A model generated the notes under the pieces. It was given only the letters and a program-made list of their open reading frames with translations, ran no database searches and was not told where the DNA came from. The position numbers and the translations under genes were made by a program. Shown here one piece after another: positions 7,336 through 14,915 of a stretch of 34,591 nt of DNA. Numbering within the stretch: position 1 is the stretch's first letter; each line of letters begins with the position of its first letter. Where the stretch lies: assembly GCA_047626155.1 (NCBI GenBank), contig JBLHRR010000041.1:1-34591 (forward strand), read 5' to 3'. The stretch comes from CALGLS01 sp047626155. Its GTDB lineage: Bacteria; Bacteroidota; Bacteroidia; Chitinophagales; Saprospiraceae.

Positions 7336-7806
7336 TCACTCACTAATCAGCAAAGGTATATTCCGACTAAAAGCGGTTTCAAAAGAAATGGTGGAGTTGG
7401 TTCCTTCGACTCCGGGAATGGTATGTATTTTTTCGTAGATGATGTCTCGGAGGTGGCGATTATTGGTAGCAAATATTTTCACAAGCAAGGCATAGCGACC
7501 TGAGATGTTGACACACTCTACTATTTCAGGAATGGTTTCGAGTTTCTCTTCTACCTGCCTATGGTGTTTGGAGTCAGTCAGCATGATCTGAGTATAGGCT
7601 GATGACTTGTAACCCAATGTCCAAGGATCAAGAAGGTAGGTTGGATTTAATAGGATACCTCTTTCTTTCATTTTTTTAACCCTTTGGTGGATCAAAGTGT
7701 TCGAAACTTTAAGCTTTTTAGCCAATTTTACAAGTGGAATTCTAGCGTCTGCTGTCAGTTCATTCATGATTCTAACATCGAACGGGTCAAGTTGATTTTT
7801 ATTCAT
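7336..7806 (-). CDS. Lrp/AsnC family transcriptional regulator
   Basis: A 156-residue regulator. Residues 1-60 form the AsnC-type winged HTH (L-D-P-F-D-V-R-I-M-N-E-L...L-K-V-S-N-T-L-I-H-Q-R-V-K-K-M), and residues about 70-150 form the RAM (AsnC ligand-binding) domain with the motif S-G-R-Y-A-L-L-V-K-I. Such proteins bind DNA as octamers of dimers and sense amino acids. The frame is open to an ATG at 7893, but I prefer the ATG at 7806 because the family starts directly before L-D-P-F-D and the 29 extra residues fit nothing and cover a direct-repeat array that looks like an operator. It is transcribed away from marC. Auto-regulation through the upstream repeats is plausible. Targets could be the amino-acid catabolic genes to its left (inference). 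Confidence 0.92.
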   Translation of the reverse strand: MNKNQLDPFDVRIMNELTADARIPLVKLAKKLKVSNTLIHQRVKKMKERGILLNPTYLLDPWTLGYKSSAYTQIMLTDSKHHRQVEEKLETIPEIVECVNISGRYALLVKIFATNNRHLRDIIYEKIHTIPGVEGTNSTISFETAFSRNIPLLISE

Positions 7807-7850
7807 AGATGCAATTAGTCTTGATGTATAAATTGACTCAAATATAAGCT

Positions 7851-7920
7851 TATTATGTAAAACCTGACCACTGTACACCTTATTTTGTAACATCTTTTCT
7901 TAAAAAAGGTTTATTTTGTA
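7851..7920. promoter_or_regulatory. Helically phased direct repeats upstream of the Lrp-type gene
   Basis: TATTATGTA (7851), TATTTTGTA (7881) and TATTTTGTA (7912) are repeated in the same orientation at 30- and 31-bp steps, i.e. three helical turns. Each is part of a wider TTATTTTGTAaC-like match. They lie 45-114 bp upstream of the regulator's start. Lrp-type proteins bind such phased sites, so this is a candidate autoregulatory operator. Confidence 0.5.
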
Positions 7921-7934
7921 CCATATTTAAACAC

Positions 7935-7967
7935 GGGCTAAACATAGTTTTTAAAGTTGTTTAGCCC
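7935..7967. promoter_or_regulatory. Perfect 10-bp palindrome in the lrp/marC divergent region
   Basis: GGGCTAAACA (7935-7944) and TGTTTAGCCC (7958-7967) are exact reverse complements with a 13-nt A/T-rich spacer. The genes on each side diverge, so a terminator is not expected, and no U-tract follows. It may be an operator or a 5' UTR hairpin of marC. Confidence 0.5.
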
Positions 7968-8009
7968 CCCTAGAGCATTAAATCTTAAACTTATTAAATT
8001 ATTATTGTT

Positions 8010-8570
8010 ATGAACTTAACAGCGATTTTATCCGTCAGCTTAATCCTCTTTTCTGTTATCGATATCATCGGTTCTTTGCCGCTTCTCATTAGCATGAAAA
8101 AGGATGGTGTGAAAATTAATGCCCTGACAGCAACTGGCTCCGCCGCGCTTATCATGCTTACTTTTTTATTTTTTGGCGCCGCCTTTTTAGGAATTTTCGG
8201 AATTGATGTTTCCTCTTTTGCTTTAGCAGGCGCCCTGATTATCTTCTTCATTGGATTGGAGATGATTCTTGGTATTCGTTTTTTCAGGGATCATCATGAA
8301 GATTCTGCGTCTGGCAGTATTGTGCCGATCGCCTTTCCATTATTGGCAGGTGCGGGTACTTTGACAACGATTATTTCTTTGAAAGCAGAATACGATAATG
8401 TCAGCATTATTACTGGTATCCTTTTGAACCTTGCTTTTATCTATATCATTTTGCAATCTACAGATTGGATTTCTAGAAAAATATCTCCGCAGGTTTCTTC
8501 TACCTTGAGAAAGGTCTTTGGTATTTTGTTGATTGCGATTGCAATTCAGATGGTGAAGGATCATCTTTAG
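8010..8570 (+). CDS. MarC family integral membrane protein
   Basis: A 186-residue protein with six predicted membrane spans: about 5-25, 40-60, 68-90, 107-125, 133-150 and 165-182. This is the layout of the MarC/UPF0056 family. Family hallmarks are the early polar-in-membrane S-V-I-D-I-I-G-S-L-P and the mid-protein P-I-A-F-P-L-L-A-G-A-G-T-L-T-T loop, which resembles the usual P-x-A-x-P-x-L-x-G-P-G. Substrates are not established; early links to multiple antibiotic resistance were not upheld. The ATG at 8010 directly follows an A/T-rich leader without Shine-Dalgarno, as normal for Bacteroidota. It diverges from the Lrp-type regulator gene, with shared regulatory sequence between them. Confidence 0.9.
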   Translation: MNLTAILSVSLILFSVIDIIGSLPLLISMKKDGVKINALTATGSAALIMLTFLFFGAAFLGIFGIDVSSFALAGALIIFFIGLEMILGIRFFRDHHEDSASGSIVPIAFPLLAGAGTLTTIISLKAEYDNVSIITGILLNLAFIYIILQSTDWISRKISPQVSSTLRKVFGILLIAIAIQMVKDHL

Positions 8571-8824
8571 AATCTAAATGGAAATTAGAATGGAAATCAA
8601 AGTGGAAATCAAAATGCCCTTGATTCGCGGAGGATGCTCACTAGAATATTTTTGCGAATTTAGCTTAGATTAAGAATGTAAATTAAAATGCCCTTGATTT
8701 GCGAGAGGAGGTTTGATTTGCTTTTAGTTCTATAAAGAAAGTTGCCACGGACTACATGGTTGGACACGATTTTTATCGTTGCACTTCCTTGTAATCTGTA
8801 GCGTTTTTTTTTGATGGTGGCTAT
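8571..8824. other. Gap with short direct repeats
   Basis: No gene is supported. After marC the motif TGGAAATCAAA and variants recur between 8578 and 8612. A longer unit (AATyAAAATGCCCTTGATT followed by yGCGrGrGG) occurs at about 8607-8633 and again at 8681-8709. The remainder is featureless. Confidence 0.5.
8607..8709. repeat. Direct repeat of a 27-29 bp unit
   Basis: Two copies share AATCAAAATGCCCTTGATT or AATTAAAATGCCCTTGATT plus a GCG-rich tail, about 74 bp apart. No transposase or target duplication is visible nearby. Confidence 0.55.
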
Positions 8825-9360
8825 TTATTTCTCTAGAGGCCCTTCCCAGAGTACTTCCTCGATCATCCATTTATCTCCGACCTTCGAAAGTAACATATAG
8901 TCAATGCCCCAGAAGGCGGTAACTTTTGCAGAAGCAATATTATTTTCTACATCTAGCACTTCTACTTTTTTTAGGAGCATCTACTTTTGCAAAACGTTTT
9001 TTTTCTAAGACTCCTTTTGCATATTTTTTGGCTTGTTCAAAAGTCATATAGGAATCCAATTCGTAGTCTCCCGTGTCTTTGTTTTTCCAGTAGCCAAATT
9101 TATGGAGTGTAGGTTTTAAAGCCGTAATTAACTTCGTTGTATCTCCCGGAAGGAATCAACTTCGCATCTTCTTTAAATAAATAGCGGAACAAATCCCAAC
9201 CTCGTTTTACCCCTGCATCTCCTGAGATGACTCCATACAAGGCCTCAATCGTGGAATCCAAAGTCTTTACTTTTTCTGAGTAGTCCTTGGCTTCTTCCGA
9301 TTGAGCAAAGGAAAAGGAAGCAGAAAAAATGGTCAGTAGTAACAAACATAATCTTTTCAT
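8825..9360 (-). pseudogene. Secreted small protein broken by two frameshifts
   Basis: The first segment (9360 to 9100) begins with a clear signal peptide (M-K-R-L-C-L-L-L-L-T-I-F-S-A-S-F-S-F-A-Q) and runs to Y-G-F-K-T-Y-T-P, then stops. Coding continues directly in a second frame (K-F-G-Y-W-K-N-K-D-T-G-D-Y-E-L-D-S-Y-M-T, from about 9102) down to D-A-P-K-K. At a run of seven A on the minus strand (about 8970) it moves to a third frame reading K-V-E-V-L-D-V-E-N-N and ending W-M-I-E-E-V-L-W-E-G-P-L-E-K, with the stop at 8825-8827. Joined, the product would be about 178 residues. The length, the signal peptide and the final W-x-I-x-x-x-L-W strand suggest an NTF2/SnoaL-like secreted protein, but I am not sure of the family. 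It is either a pseudogene or two assembly indels. Confidence 0.75.
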
Positions 9361-9570
9361 GATGACATAATTTAGTATGTGAATTATTAAATTTTTTAGC
9401 CTTAGCCTAACTGCTCAAATTGATTAATAAATTATAGCGGTCTTTATTTAAGCTCTTGAAAGTCTAAGATTAAGGTTGATTCTTTGTCATTTTATAGATA
9501 TATCGCTCCTCTTCACTGATCTATTCTGGAAATTAGCGGCTTAACGCAAAACAAAGAGCTCTTTTTCAAT

Positions 9571-9578
9571 TATCTTTG
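9571..9578 (+). promoter_or_regulatory. Bacteroidota -7 promoter element for mtaB
   Basis: TATCTTTG matches the TAnnTTTG consensus exactly, 35 bp before the ATG at 9613. A good TTTG-type -33 element is not obvious. Confidence 0.55.
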
Positions 9579-9612
9579 CCCCTGCATTTTGTACAAACAA
9601 ACATTCTACTTC

Positions 9613-10947
9613 ATGGCCACACCAAAAACAGTAGCCTTCCATACTTTAGGTTGTAAACTCAATTACTCGGAAACCTCCGCCATCAGCCGGCAGTTTGAGG
9701 GCTACGGGTATGCACCTGTGAAATTTAGCGAGGGAGCTGATATTTACGTCATCAATACTTGCTCGGTAACTGACTTTGCCGATCGGAAATGTCGGAAGAT
9801 TGTGCGTCAGGCTTTGCGGAAGGCACCGGAGGCGAAGGTCGTGATGATTGGTTGTTACGCTCAGTTGAAGCCGGATGAGATTGCAGATATTCCTGGCGTT
9901 GATTTGGTACTGGGTGCTGCGGATAAATTTAGAATTTTAGACTTCATTGACGGTTTGGAAAAAGCGCCGGGAAAGGGAATGGTTCAAGCGGGAGAAGTAA
10001 CGGAGGCACGTGATTTTATTAACGCCTTTTCTTTTGGCGACCGGACGCGTTCTTTTTTGAAGATACAAGATGGCTGTGATTATAAATGTACCTTCTGTAC
10101 CATTCCGCAAGCACGTGGAAAAAGCAGAAGTAATAACGTAGAGAGCGTAGTTATTGATGCGATGGCGATTGCGGATATGGGGGTGAAAGAAGTTGTTTTG
10201 ACGGGTGTTAATATTGGCGACTTTGGCCACCTACCAGATGCACCTGAAGATAGCAAACCTACGGAAGGGTTCATAGACGTGGTAAAGGCTTTGGATGAAG
10301 TAGATGGCATTGAGCGATTCCGAATTTCTTCTATTGAACCGAATTTATGCTCTAATGAAATTATAGAATTCGTAGCGCAGTCAAAACGTTTTGCACCGCA
10401 TTTCCATATGCCGCTGCAATCGGGTAATGACAAACAGCTGAAGATGATGCGTCGCAGATATAAGCGCGATCTGTATATGGACCGGGTGGCTAAAATTAAG
10501 TCACTGATGCCTCATTGTTGTATCGGCGTGGATGTGATTGTTGGCTTCCCTGGAGAGACAGAGGAGGACTTCTTGGAGAGCTACCGTTTTATTAGCGAAC
10601 TGGATATTACATACTTGCATGTCTTCACTTACTCAGAGCGCAACAATACTCTTGCAGCAGAGATGGGCGACGCGGTTCCGATGGAAGAACGCCGCCGTAG
10701 GAATGAGATGTTCCGCATCCTTTCGGAGAAAAAGAAGATGAATTTTTATCGCCAGTTTGAGGGACAGCAGCGCTCTGTGCTTTTTGAGGCGCATAAGGAT
10801 AAGTCCTTGATTTCTGGTTTTACGGATAATTATATTAAGGTGGAGGCTAAGCATCAGGAGGGCTTGGTTAATCAGATTTTTCAAGTGGAGTTGGGAGCTG
10901 TTAATGCGGAGGATGGAGTTGTAGAGGTTGTGGTGTTGCCGGGGTAA
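9613..10947 (+). CDS. mtaB: tRNA (N6-threonylcarbamoyladenosine(37)-C2)-methylthiotransferase
   Basis: A 444-residue radical-SAM methylthiotransferase that converts t6A37 to ms2t6A37 in tRNAs reading ANN codons. The N-terminal MTTase domain carries the first Fe-S cluster cysteines C14 (T-L-G-C-K-L-N), C50 (N-T-C-S-V-T) and C81 (I-G-C-Y-A-Q). The radical-SAM motif is C155-x3-C159-x2-C162 in D-G-C-D-Y-K-C-T-F-C. The C-terminal TRAM-like region follows after about residue 375. G-C-K-L-N-Y-S-E and the absence of MiaB-specific features point to MtaB rather than MiaB or RimO. The frame opens at TTG 9589, but the ATG at 9613 places the conserved K-T-V-A-F-H-T-L-G-C at the normal distance and lies 35 bp after a -7 element. 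Intact; monocistronic. Confidence 0.95.
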   Translation: MATPKTVAFHTLGCKLNYSETSAISRQFEGYGYAPVKFSEGADIYVINTCSVTDFADRKCRKIVRQALRKAPEAKVVMIGCYAQLKPDEIADIPGVDLVLGAADKFRILDFIDGLEKAPGKGMVQAGEVTEARDFINAFSFGDRTRSFLKIQDGCDYKCTFCTIPQARGKSRSNNVESVVIDAMAIADMGVKEVVLTGVNIGDFGHLPDAPEDSKPTEGFIDVVKALDEVDGIERFRISSIEPNLCSNEIIEFVAQSKRFAPHFHMPLQSGNDKQLKMMRRRYKRDLYMDRVAKIKSLMPHCCIGVDVIVGFPGETEEDFLESYRFISELDITYLHVFTYSERNNTLAAEMGDAVPMEERRRRNEMFRILSEKKKMNFYRQFEGQQRSVLFEAHKDKSLISGFTDNYIKVEAKHQEGLVNQIFQVELGAVNAEDGVVEVVVLPG

Positions 10948-10964
10948 GTTCCAATGATTTTCAT

Positions 10965-10993
10965 ATTCAATTGAAATCAATTGAATAATTTTA
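10965..10993. terminator. Weak bidirectional terminator between convergent genes
   Basis: A perfect 9-bp inverted repeat, ATTCAATTG / CAATTGAAT, with a 4-nt AAAT loop, is followed on the plus strand by AATTTTAC. It lies 18 bp after the mtaB stop and faces the decayed SH3 gene. The stem is A/T-rich, so its strength is doubtful. Confidence 0.5.
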
Positions 10994-11005
10994 CTTCGCA
11001 AAGCT

Positions 11006-11803
11006 CTATTTAATTTTAGACTCCATCCAAGTTCCATCAACCATCAAAGGCAAAGCATTCAATTGCGAAGAATGCTTCTTAATTTTTTGCGTTCTACTGT
11101 ATTGAACATTTGGATCCTTCGTAAAATCCTTCACCGTCTCCTTCAATTCCCTCATCTCAGGATCTGCCGAAAAATGAAATTCTCTTTCCTTCAGCATTTC
11201 ATTTCCTGCCCCTCTCAATTTGTACGTTCGCCCGTAACCGTAGTCACCTACGTCCACATAAGAAATTTCTAACGTTTGATTTCCCTTTTTGTAAATCATC
11301 GTTATTATTTCTGCATCACCACCACCTTCCTCTTTCTCCGAAATCTTTTTCCATTATTTTAAATTGAAACTTCCGAAATGTGGAAAGTCAAAACTTTCAT
11401 CGTTGATGACCTCATTGCCTTTCGATTCTCCTTTACGTCGAACGGCTCCACCGAATACCCAACCTTCCGTTTTATCTGAGGTGATGATTTTTAGCCAAGG
11501 CTCATCATAACAAACGCCTCGAAGAACAATGTTTTCTGAAACTTCAGATTGCTCTCCAGTAAATTCTAGTGGAGTTTCACTAGAAACTGTCTTAACTGTT
11601 TTACTTTTTAGACTTGGCGTTTCGCGGATATTGAGTTTGTCCACCCAAGCATAGCGAAGGCCTTTCTCTTTGGTTTTCTGAGCAGGTGATGATGCTGATT
11701 CCTCAACTTCTTCTTTTGCGGATGTAGTTGGTGGTGCTTCCCCTACGCTTTAATTATTTTGACAAGTCAGGAAAAAACAGACCATTGAGATAGTCAGAAT
11801 AAA
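11006..11803 (-). pseudogene. Decayed SH3-domain lipoprotein gene with two in-frame stops
   Basis: One frame from about 11803 to 11006 reads as a single protein interrupted by TAA at 11750-11752 and TAA at 11354-11356. The first part, L-T-I-S-M-V-C-F-F-L-T-C-Q-N-N, is a lipoprotein signal with lipobox cysteine, but no start codon precedes it. After the first stop come a Thr/Glu/Ser-rich linker and a bacterial SH3 domain (A-W-V-D-K-L-N-I-R-E-T-P-S-L ... G-W-V-F-G-G-A-V). After the second stop the same frame continues as W-K-K-I-S-E-K and a C-terminal domain ending W-M-E-S-K-I-K. Open sub-frames are 11354-11644 (GTG start) and 11006-11299. The upstream edge abuts the truncated serine hydrolase. 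An intact protein with the same G-W-V-F-G motif lies at 13482-14840. Confidence 0.75.
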
Positions 11804-13134
11804 TCCATATACTTCCTAGGCATCAGCTTCTCCGTATATAAGGCCTGGTCCCAGAGATAAAGATCTTCAACTGTGGAATACAAAGCTCCTGCGGCATAAG
11901 GGACAGACATGTCAATGTAGTTCGAATTTTTAAACTCATTTACATTTTTATCATAACCGGTCGCTCTGTTTTTCAAGATGGTACTGTGCCTGTCATAACC
12001 GGTATTAGTCATGTTAAGTGGCGATAATATTTGGTCTTGCAATACTTGCTCATAAGTTTTACCGGTAAGCTTTTCTATGATGACGCCTAATAAAACATAG
12101 CCGGAATTGCTATACGAAAATTTTTCACCTGACGTAAATTCAAGCGGCAAGTCAGCAAATAGGTTTACAATTTCCATCGTGCGATGGGGGTCCCGCATTA
12201 TGTCTCTATAGTTTGGAAATGAGGTGAAATTCGGAATTCCGGAAGTATGTGTCAGTAAGTGATGAATCGTTATTTTGTCTCCGGTTACTTTAGGGTAATC
12301 TGGTAGGTAGCTTGTGATAGGGGCATCCAATTTTAGTTTATTCTCTGCTGCCAATTGTACAATCAACATTGCTGTAAATTGTTTGGAGACAGAAGCTAAT
12401 CGGTGTTTTGTGTTGGCTTGATTCGGGATATCCCATTCCATATTGGCCAGTCCAAAACCATTTTTGTAAATGACTTCCCCTTTTTCTGCGACGAGGACGG
12501 AGCCATTAAATTGCCCATATTCAGCGCTGGCGTTTACTAGGTCATGAATTCTTTTGGCTTTGGTTTCTTCACAGGAAGCAATGTTATTTGGGAGCTTTAC
12601 TTCTTTCAGCTTTTGCCAGACAGGATCTCCAAATTCACTTGGAGAAAACCGGAAAAGGATTACCGATTTCTTTTCTTCTTCACAATATATTTTTTCAAGT
12701 TTTACGTTTAAAGTCATTGGCTCTTTCGTAAAAAAAGCATCCCTTGTTTTGACCGCTCCGGTGTAACTGATCTTGTTATCCTTTTCTTCTTTTCTGTCTA
12801 TTTGGACAGTGGTCTCCTTCCATCTCATTAGTCCATTAAAATATTTTTGCAGATCGGCTTCCAATTTACTCTCCGTGATTTCTTCGCTATGTTCAACATT
12901 CCAAGCGAAAGCATAGGACCAAAAATTAGGGCTATCCTGTTCTTCCCAACCCTCTGGAAATCTTGCGTCTTCTCTCCCTTCATAATTAATATCTGGTGCA
13001 AAGTTGATGGGGAAGACGAACATTTCTTTTCGCCAGGTGCTATCCGTTTCTAAAAAGAATAAATGCTCATTCTCTTGGGCAAATAGTAATACGGAGCAGG
13101 AAAGGAAAAGGATAAGTGTTAGAATATTTTTCAT
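11794..13134 (-). CDS. Serine hydrolase (beta-lactamase/PBP class C-like), C-terminally truncated
   Basis: A 446-residue exported protein. A signal peptide (1-20, ending L-L-F-A-Q) is followed by an unrecognised domain of about 165 residues, then a penicillin-binding/class C beta-lactamase-type domain from about residue 190. The nucleophile motif is S248-V-S-K251; the second motif is Y341-S-N. The family also needs a third motif (H-x-G or K-T-G) some 60-100 residues further on, which is absent: the frame ends after M-P-R-K-Y-M-D-L-F, right at the remnant of the SH3 lipoprotein. I infer that a deletion removed the 3' end of this gene together with the start of its neighbour. Without the third motif the enzyme is probably inactive. 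Intact relatives act as D-alanyl-peptidases, esterases or peptidases; the substrate is unknown. Confidence 0.85.
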   Translation of the reverse strand: MKNILTLILFLSCSVLLFAQENEHLFFLETDSTWRKEMFVFPINFAPDINYEGREDARFPEGWEEQDSPNFWSYAFAWNVEHSEEITESKLEADLQKYFNGLMRWKETTVQIDRKEEKDNKISYTGAVKTRDAFFTKEPMTLNVKLEKIYCEEEKKSVILFRFSPSEFGDPVWQKLKEVKLPNNIASCEETKAKRIHDLVNASAEYGQFNGSVLVAEKGEVIYKNGFGLANMEWDIPNQANTKHRLASVSKQFTAMLIVQLAAENKLKLDAPITSYLPDYPKVTGDKITIHHLLTHTSGIPNFTSFPNYRDIMRDPHRTMEIVNLFADLPLEFTSGEKFSYSNSGYVLLGVIIEKLTGKTYEQVLQDQILSPLNMTNTGYDRHSTILKNRATGYDKNVNEFKNSNYIDMSVPYAAGALYSTVEDLYLWDQALYTEKLMPRKYMDLF

Positions 13135-13481
13135 CAGTTGGTATTTTGTCTATGAATCAGTGAGTTTTGAATTATTCACTAAAGCTAGAAAAAATATAAT
13201 GATGGTGATTTGAGATGGAGTCGTTTAACAGGTTAATAACAAGCGGGGAGCTATTTATTTCATCTACTAATTCGAATTATAAACACGTTAAAGAGATAAC
13301 ATGTATAGGGATAGGAAGTGGATGTATCTATCGCCGCATATTCAATGTACTAAGAGTTATGAACCGGCATGAGGATTTCCTGCACTTAGCTGCTGCTAAT
13401 GAAATAGTACGCACCTTACAAAGTTTCAACTTAATAAACCGATAGTGAGGTTGAAATTAAAACAATACATTTATATAACCT
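13135..13481. other. Intergenic gap without a supported gene
   Basis: About 350 bp between two minus-strand genes. A plus-strand frame at 13215-13445 (76 codons) is open but has no recognisable domain and would be transcribed against both neighbours, so I do not call it. I see no repeats or strong hairpins. Confidence 0.5.
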
Positions 13482-14840
13482 CTATTTCCTCCTAGCCGAA
13501 GTCTCCCCATCAGAAATAATCTTCACAAAGGATTCGGAACTCTTCCACTCACTCTTATGTAATGGTGAGTGATAGTAATATTCCAACAATACAGTTGCAT
13601 GATCTGTATTCGCAAAAACAACCTTGTCCGCAGAAACATATCCCTTTTCGCCGGAAGGCAAAACGACATATAAATAATTGTCCATCATTTTCTTACCCGA
13701 AGTAGACTTTGCAAATACCTCATAGTGTTTTACAACTTTCAAGGGCTCGGTACGCTGAATTATTCGGATATTAGTACCCGTCATTTTCGGACTGGCTTTT
13801 AAATAAATTCCATTGAAACGCAAAGAGGCATTCACCGGTGTTCTACTCTCTTCATATATCTGGTAATAGCTATTGCTCTGCTCATCCCATTCATAACTGT
13901 AAGTAACATACTCCATGCACCTTTCGGAACCACCGCTTTGTAGATCGGTATCTAAACCTTGGCTATAGCCGCTGCAATTCAAGTAGTCGATGTATTCAAC
14001 CCGGATACCAGAGCCTTCAACCTCCACTGATTTGTACAAGGCTGGAGAGGTGAGTTTGCCATCATACTGCAAGGTCAATCTTTCTTCAAATACTTTTAAT
14101 AAAGTACCCGCCTGAAAAGAATAAATCAGCAAATTTCTATTTTCTATGTTGCTACCCGTTGGCCAGTTGTTTTTTTGAAAAATGAACTCTGGAATTTTAT
14201 CACCGGACAAATCTGTCATTTGGAAATTATACAATCCACTTTTACCGCTGGCCGATTCGCCCGCGAAATTTATTTGTACCGATTGTCCTTTCTCGTTAGT
14301 AACCATCAGATAGTATTCCTTATACAATGGATTCAGATAATCTTGATCATGAAAATTATCTCGGCCTTTCAATTCAGCGATCCACATCACTGCTTTTTCA
14401 AAACCATTGTTAAACATAAAACGCTTTTTGTGAAAACTACTTATCGCTGGGTCTATATCCTGCTCCGACATGATGACGGCCACCGCATCTCCGAAGACCC
14501 AACCGGTTTTTCCATCCGTTGTTTTGACCTGGTACCATTTGAACTTCTGATTCTGAGAAGCATCCTCATGTTCTAAATAAGACTCAGCGAGCACTTCGAA
14601 AAGCGCACCTTGTTGATAAACGATATTGGAATGTTTGGTTAGACTAGTATCAGAAAAGAGCGTAACGGTGTTGAGAGCCGTTGCCGCTTTTGACTCAAAT
14701 ATGAGTTCGTGGCTTTGTGCTTGTAAGGAGAGCAGACCGCAAAACGCTACAATGGTAAATATTCTGATCATACCGACAAATAAGGCAATTATTAAGCCGG
14801 ATGTTCTATGAATTCGGGTATTTAAGCTATGTTTAACCAT
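13482..14840 (-). CDS. Secreted SH3-like domain protein
   Basis: A 452-residue exported protein of unknown role. An N-terminal hydrophobic stretch ends L-Q-A-Q; the start may be the ATG at 14771 (M-I-R-I-F-T-I-V-A-F), which gives a shorter, more typical signal peptide than the ATG at 14840. A bacterial SH3 (SH3b) domain follows at about residues 52-125, ending K-T-G-W-V-F-G-D-A-V. Residues about 130-340 form a domain with W, Y and F-rich strands and cysteines in N-C-S-G-Y and E-R-C-M-E-Y, unrecognised. A second SH3-like region is likely at about 345-420 (R-F-N-G-I-Y-L-K-A-S-P...K-G-Y-V-S-A-D-K-V). SH3b domains often bind peptidoglycan, which fits the neighbouring penicillin-binding-like hydrolase, but that role is inferred. 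The gene looks intact, unlike its SH3 relative at 11006-11803. Confidence 0.75.
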   Translation of the reverse strand: MVKHSLNTRIHRTSGLIIALFVGMIRIFTIVAFCGLLSLQAQSHELIFESKAATALNTVTLFSDTSLTKHSNIVYQQGALFEVLAESYLEHEDASQNQKFKWYQVKTTDGKTGWVFGDAVAVIMSEQDIDPAISSFHKKRFMFNNGFEKAVMWIAELKGRDNFHDQDYLNPLYKEYYLMVTNEKGQSVQINFAGESASGKSGLYNFQMTDLSGDKIPEFIFQKNNWPTGSNIENRNLLIYSFQAGTLLKVFEERLTLQYDGKLTSPALYKSVEVEGSGIRVEYIDYLNCSGYSQGLDTDLQSGGSERCMEYVTYSYEWDEQSNSYYQIYEESRTPVNASLRFNGIYLKASPKMTGTNIRIIQRTEPLKVVKHYEVFAKSTSGKKMMDNYLYVVLPSGEKGYVSADKVVFANTDHATVLLEYYYHSPLHKSEWKSSESFVKIISDGETSARRK

Positions 14841-14915
14841 TCTTATAAATGTATTAATCCTCCGTAAAAATAGGTGTTACTCTTTATTAAAGTTCTAACT
14901 AAAATATTAAATAGC

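Noticed and set aside
7807..7893. N-terminal extension of the Lrp-type regulator to the ATG at 7893
   Set aside because: The 29 extra residues match no family feature and would place two of the three phased repeats inside the coding region.
7935..7967. Terminator in the lrp/marC gap
   Set aside because: The genes diverge and no U-tract follows the palindrome on either strand.
13215..13445. 76-codon plus-strand frame in the gap before the SH3 protein gene
   Set aside because: No recognisable domain, no promoter element, antisense to both neighbours.
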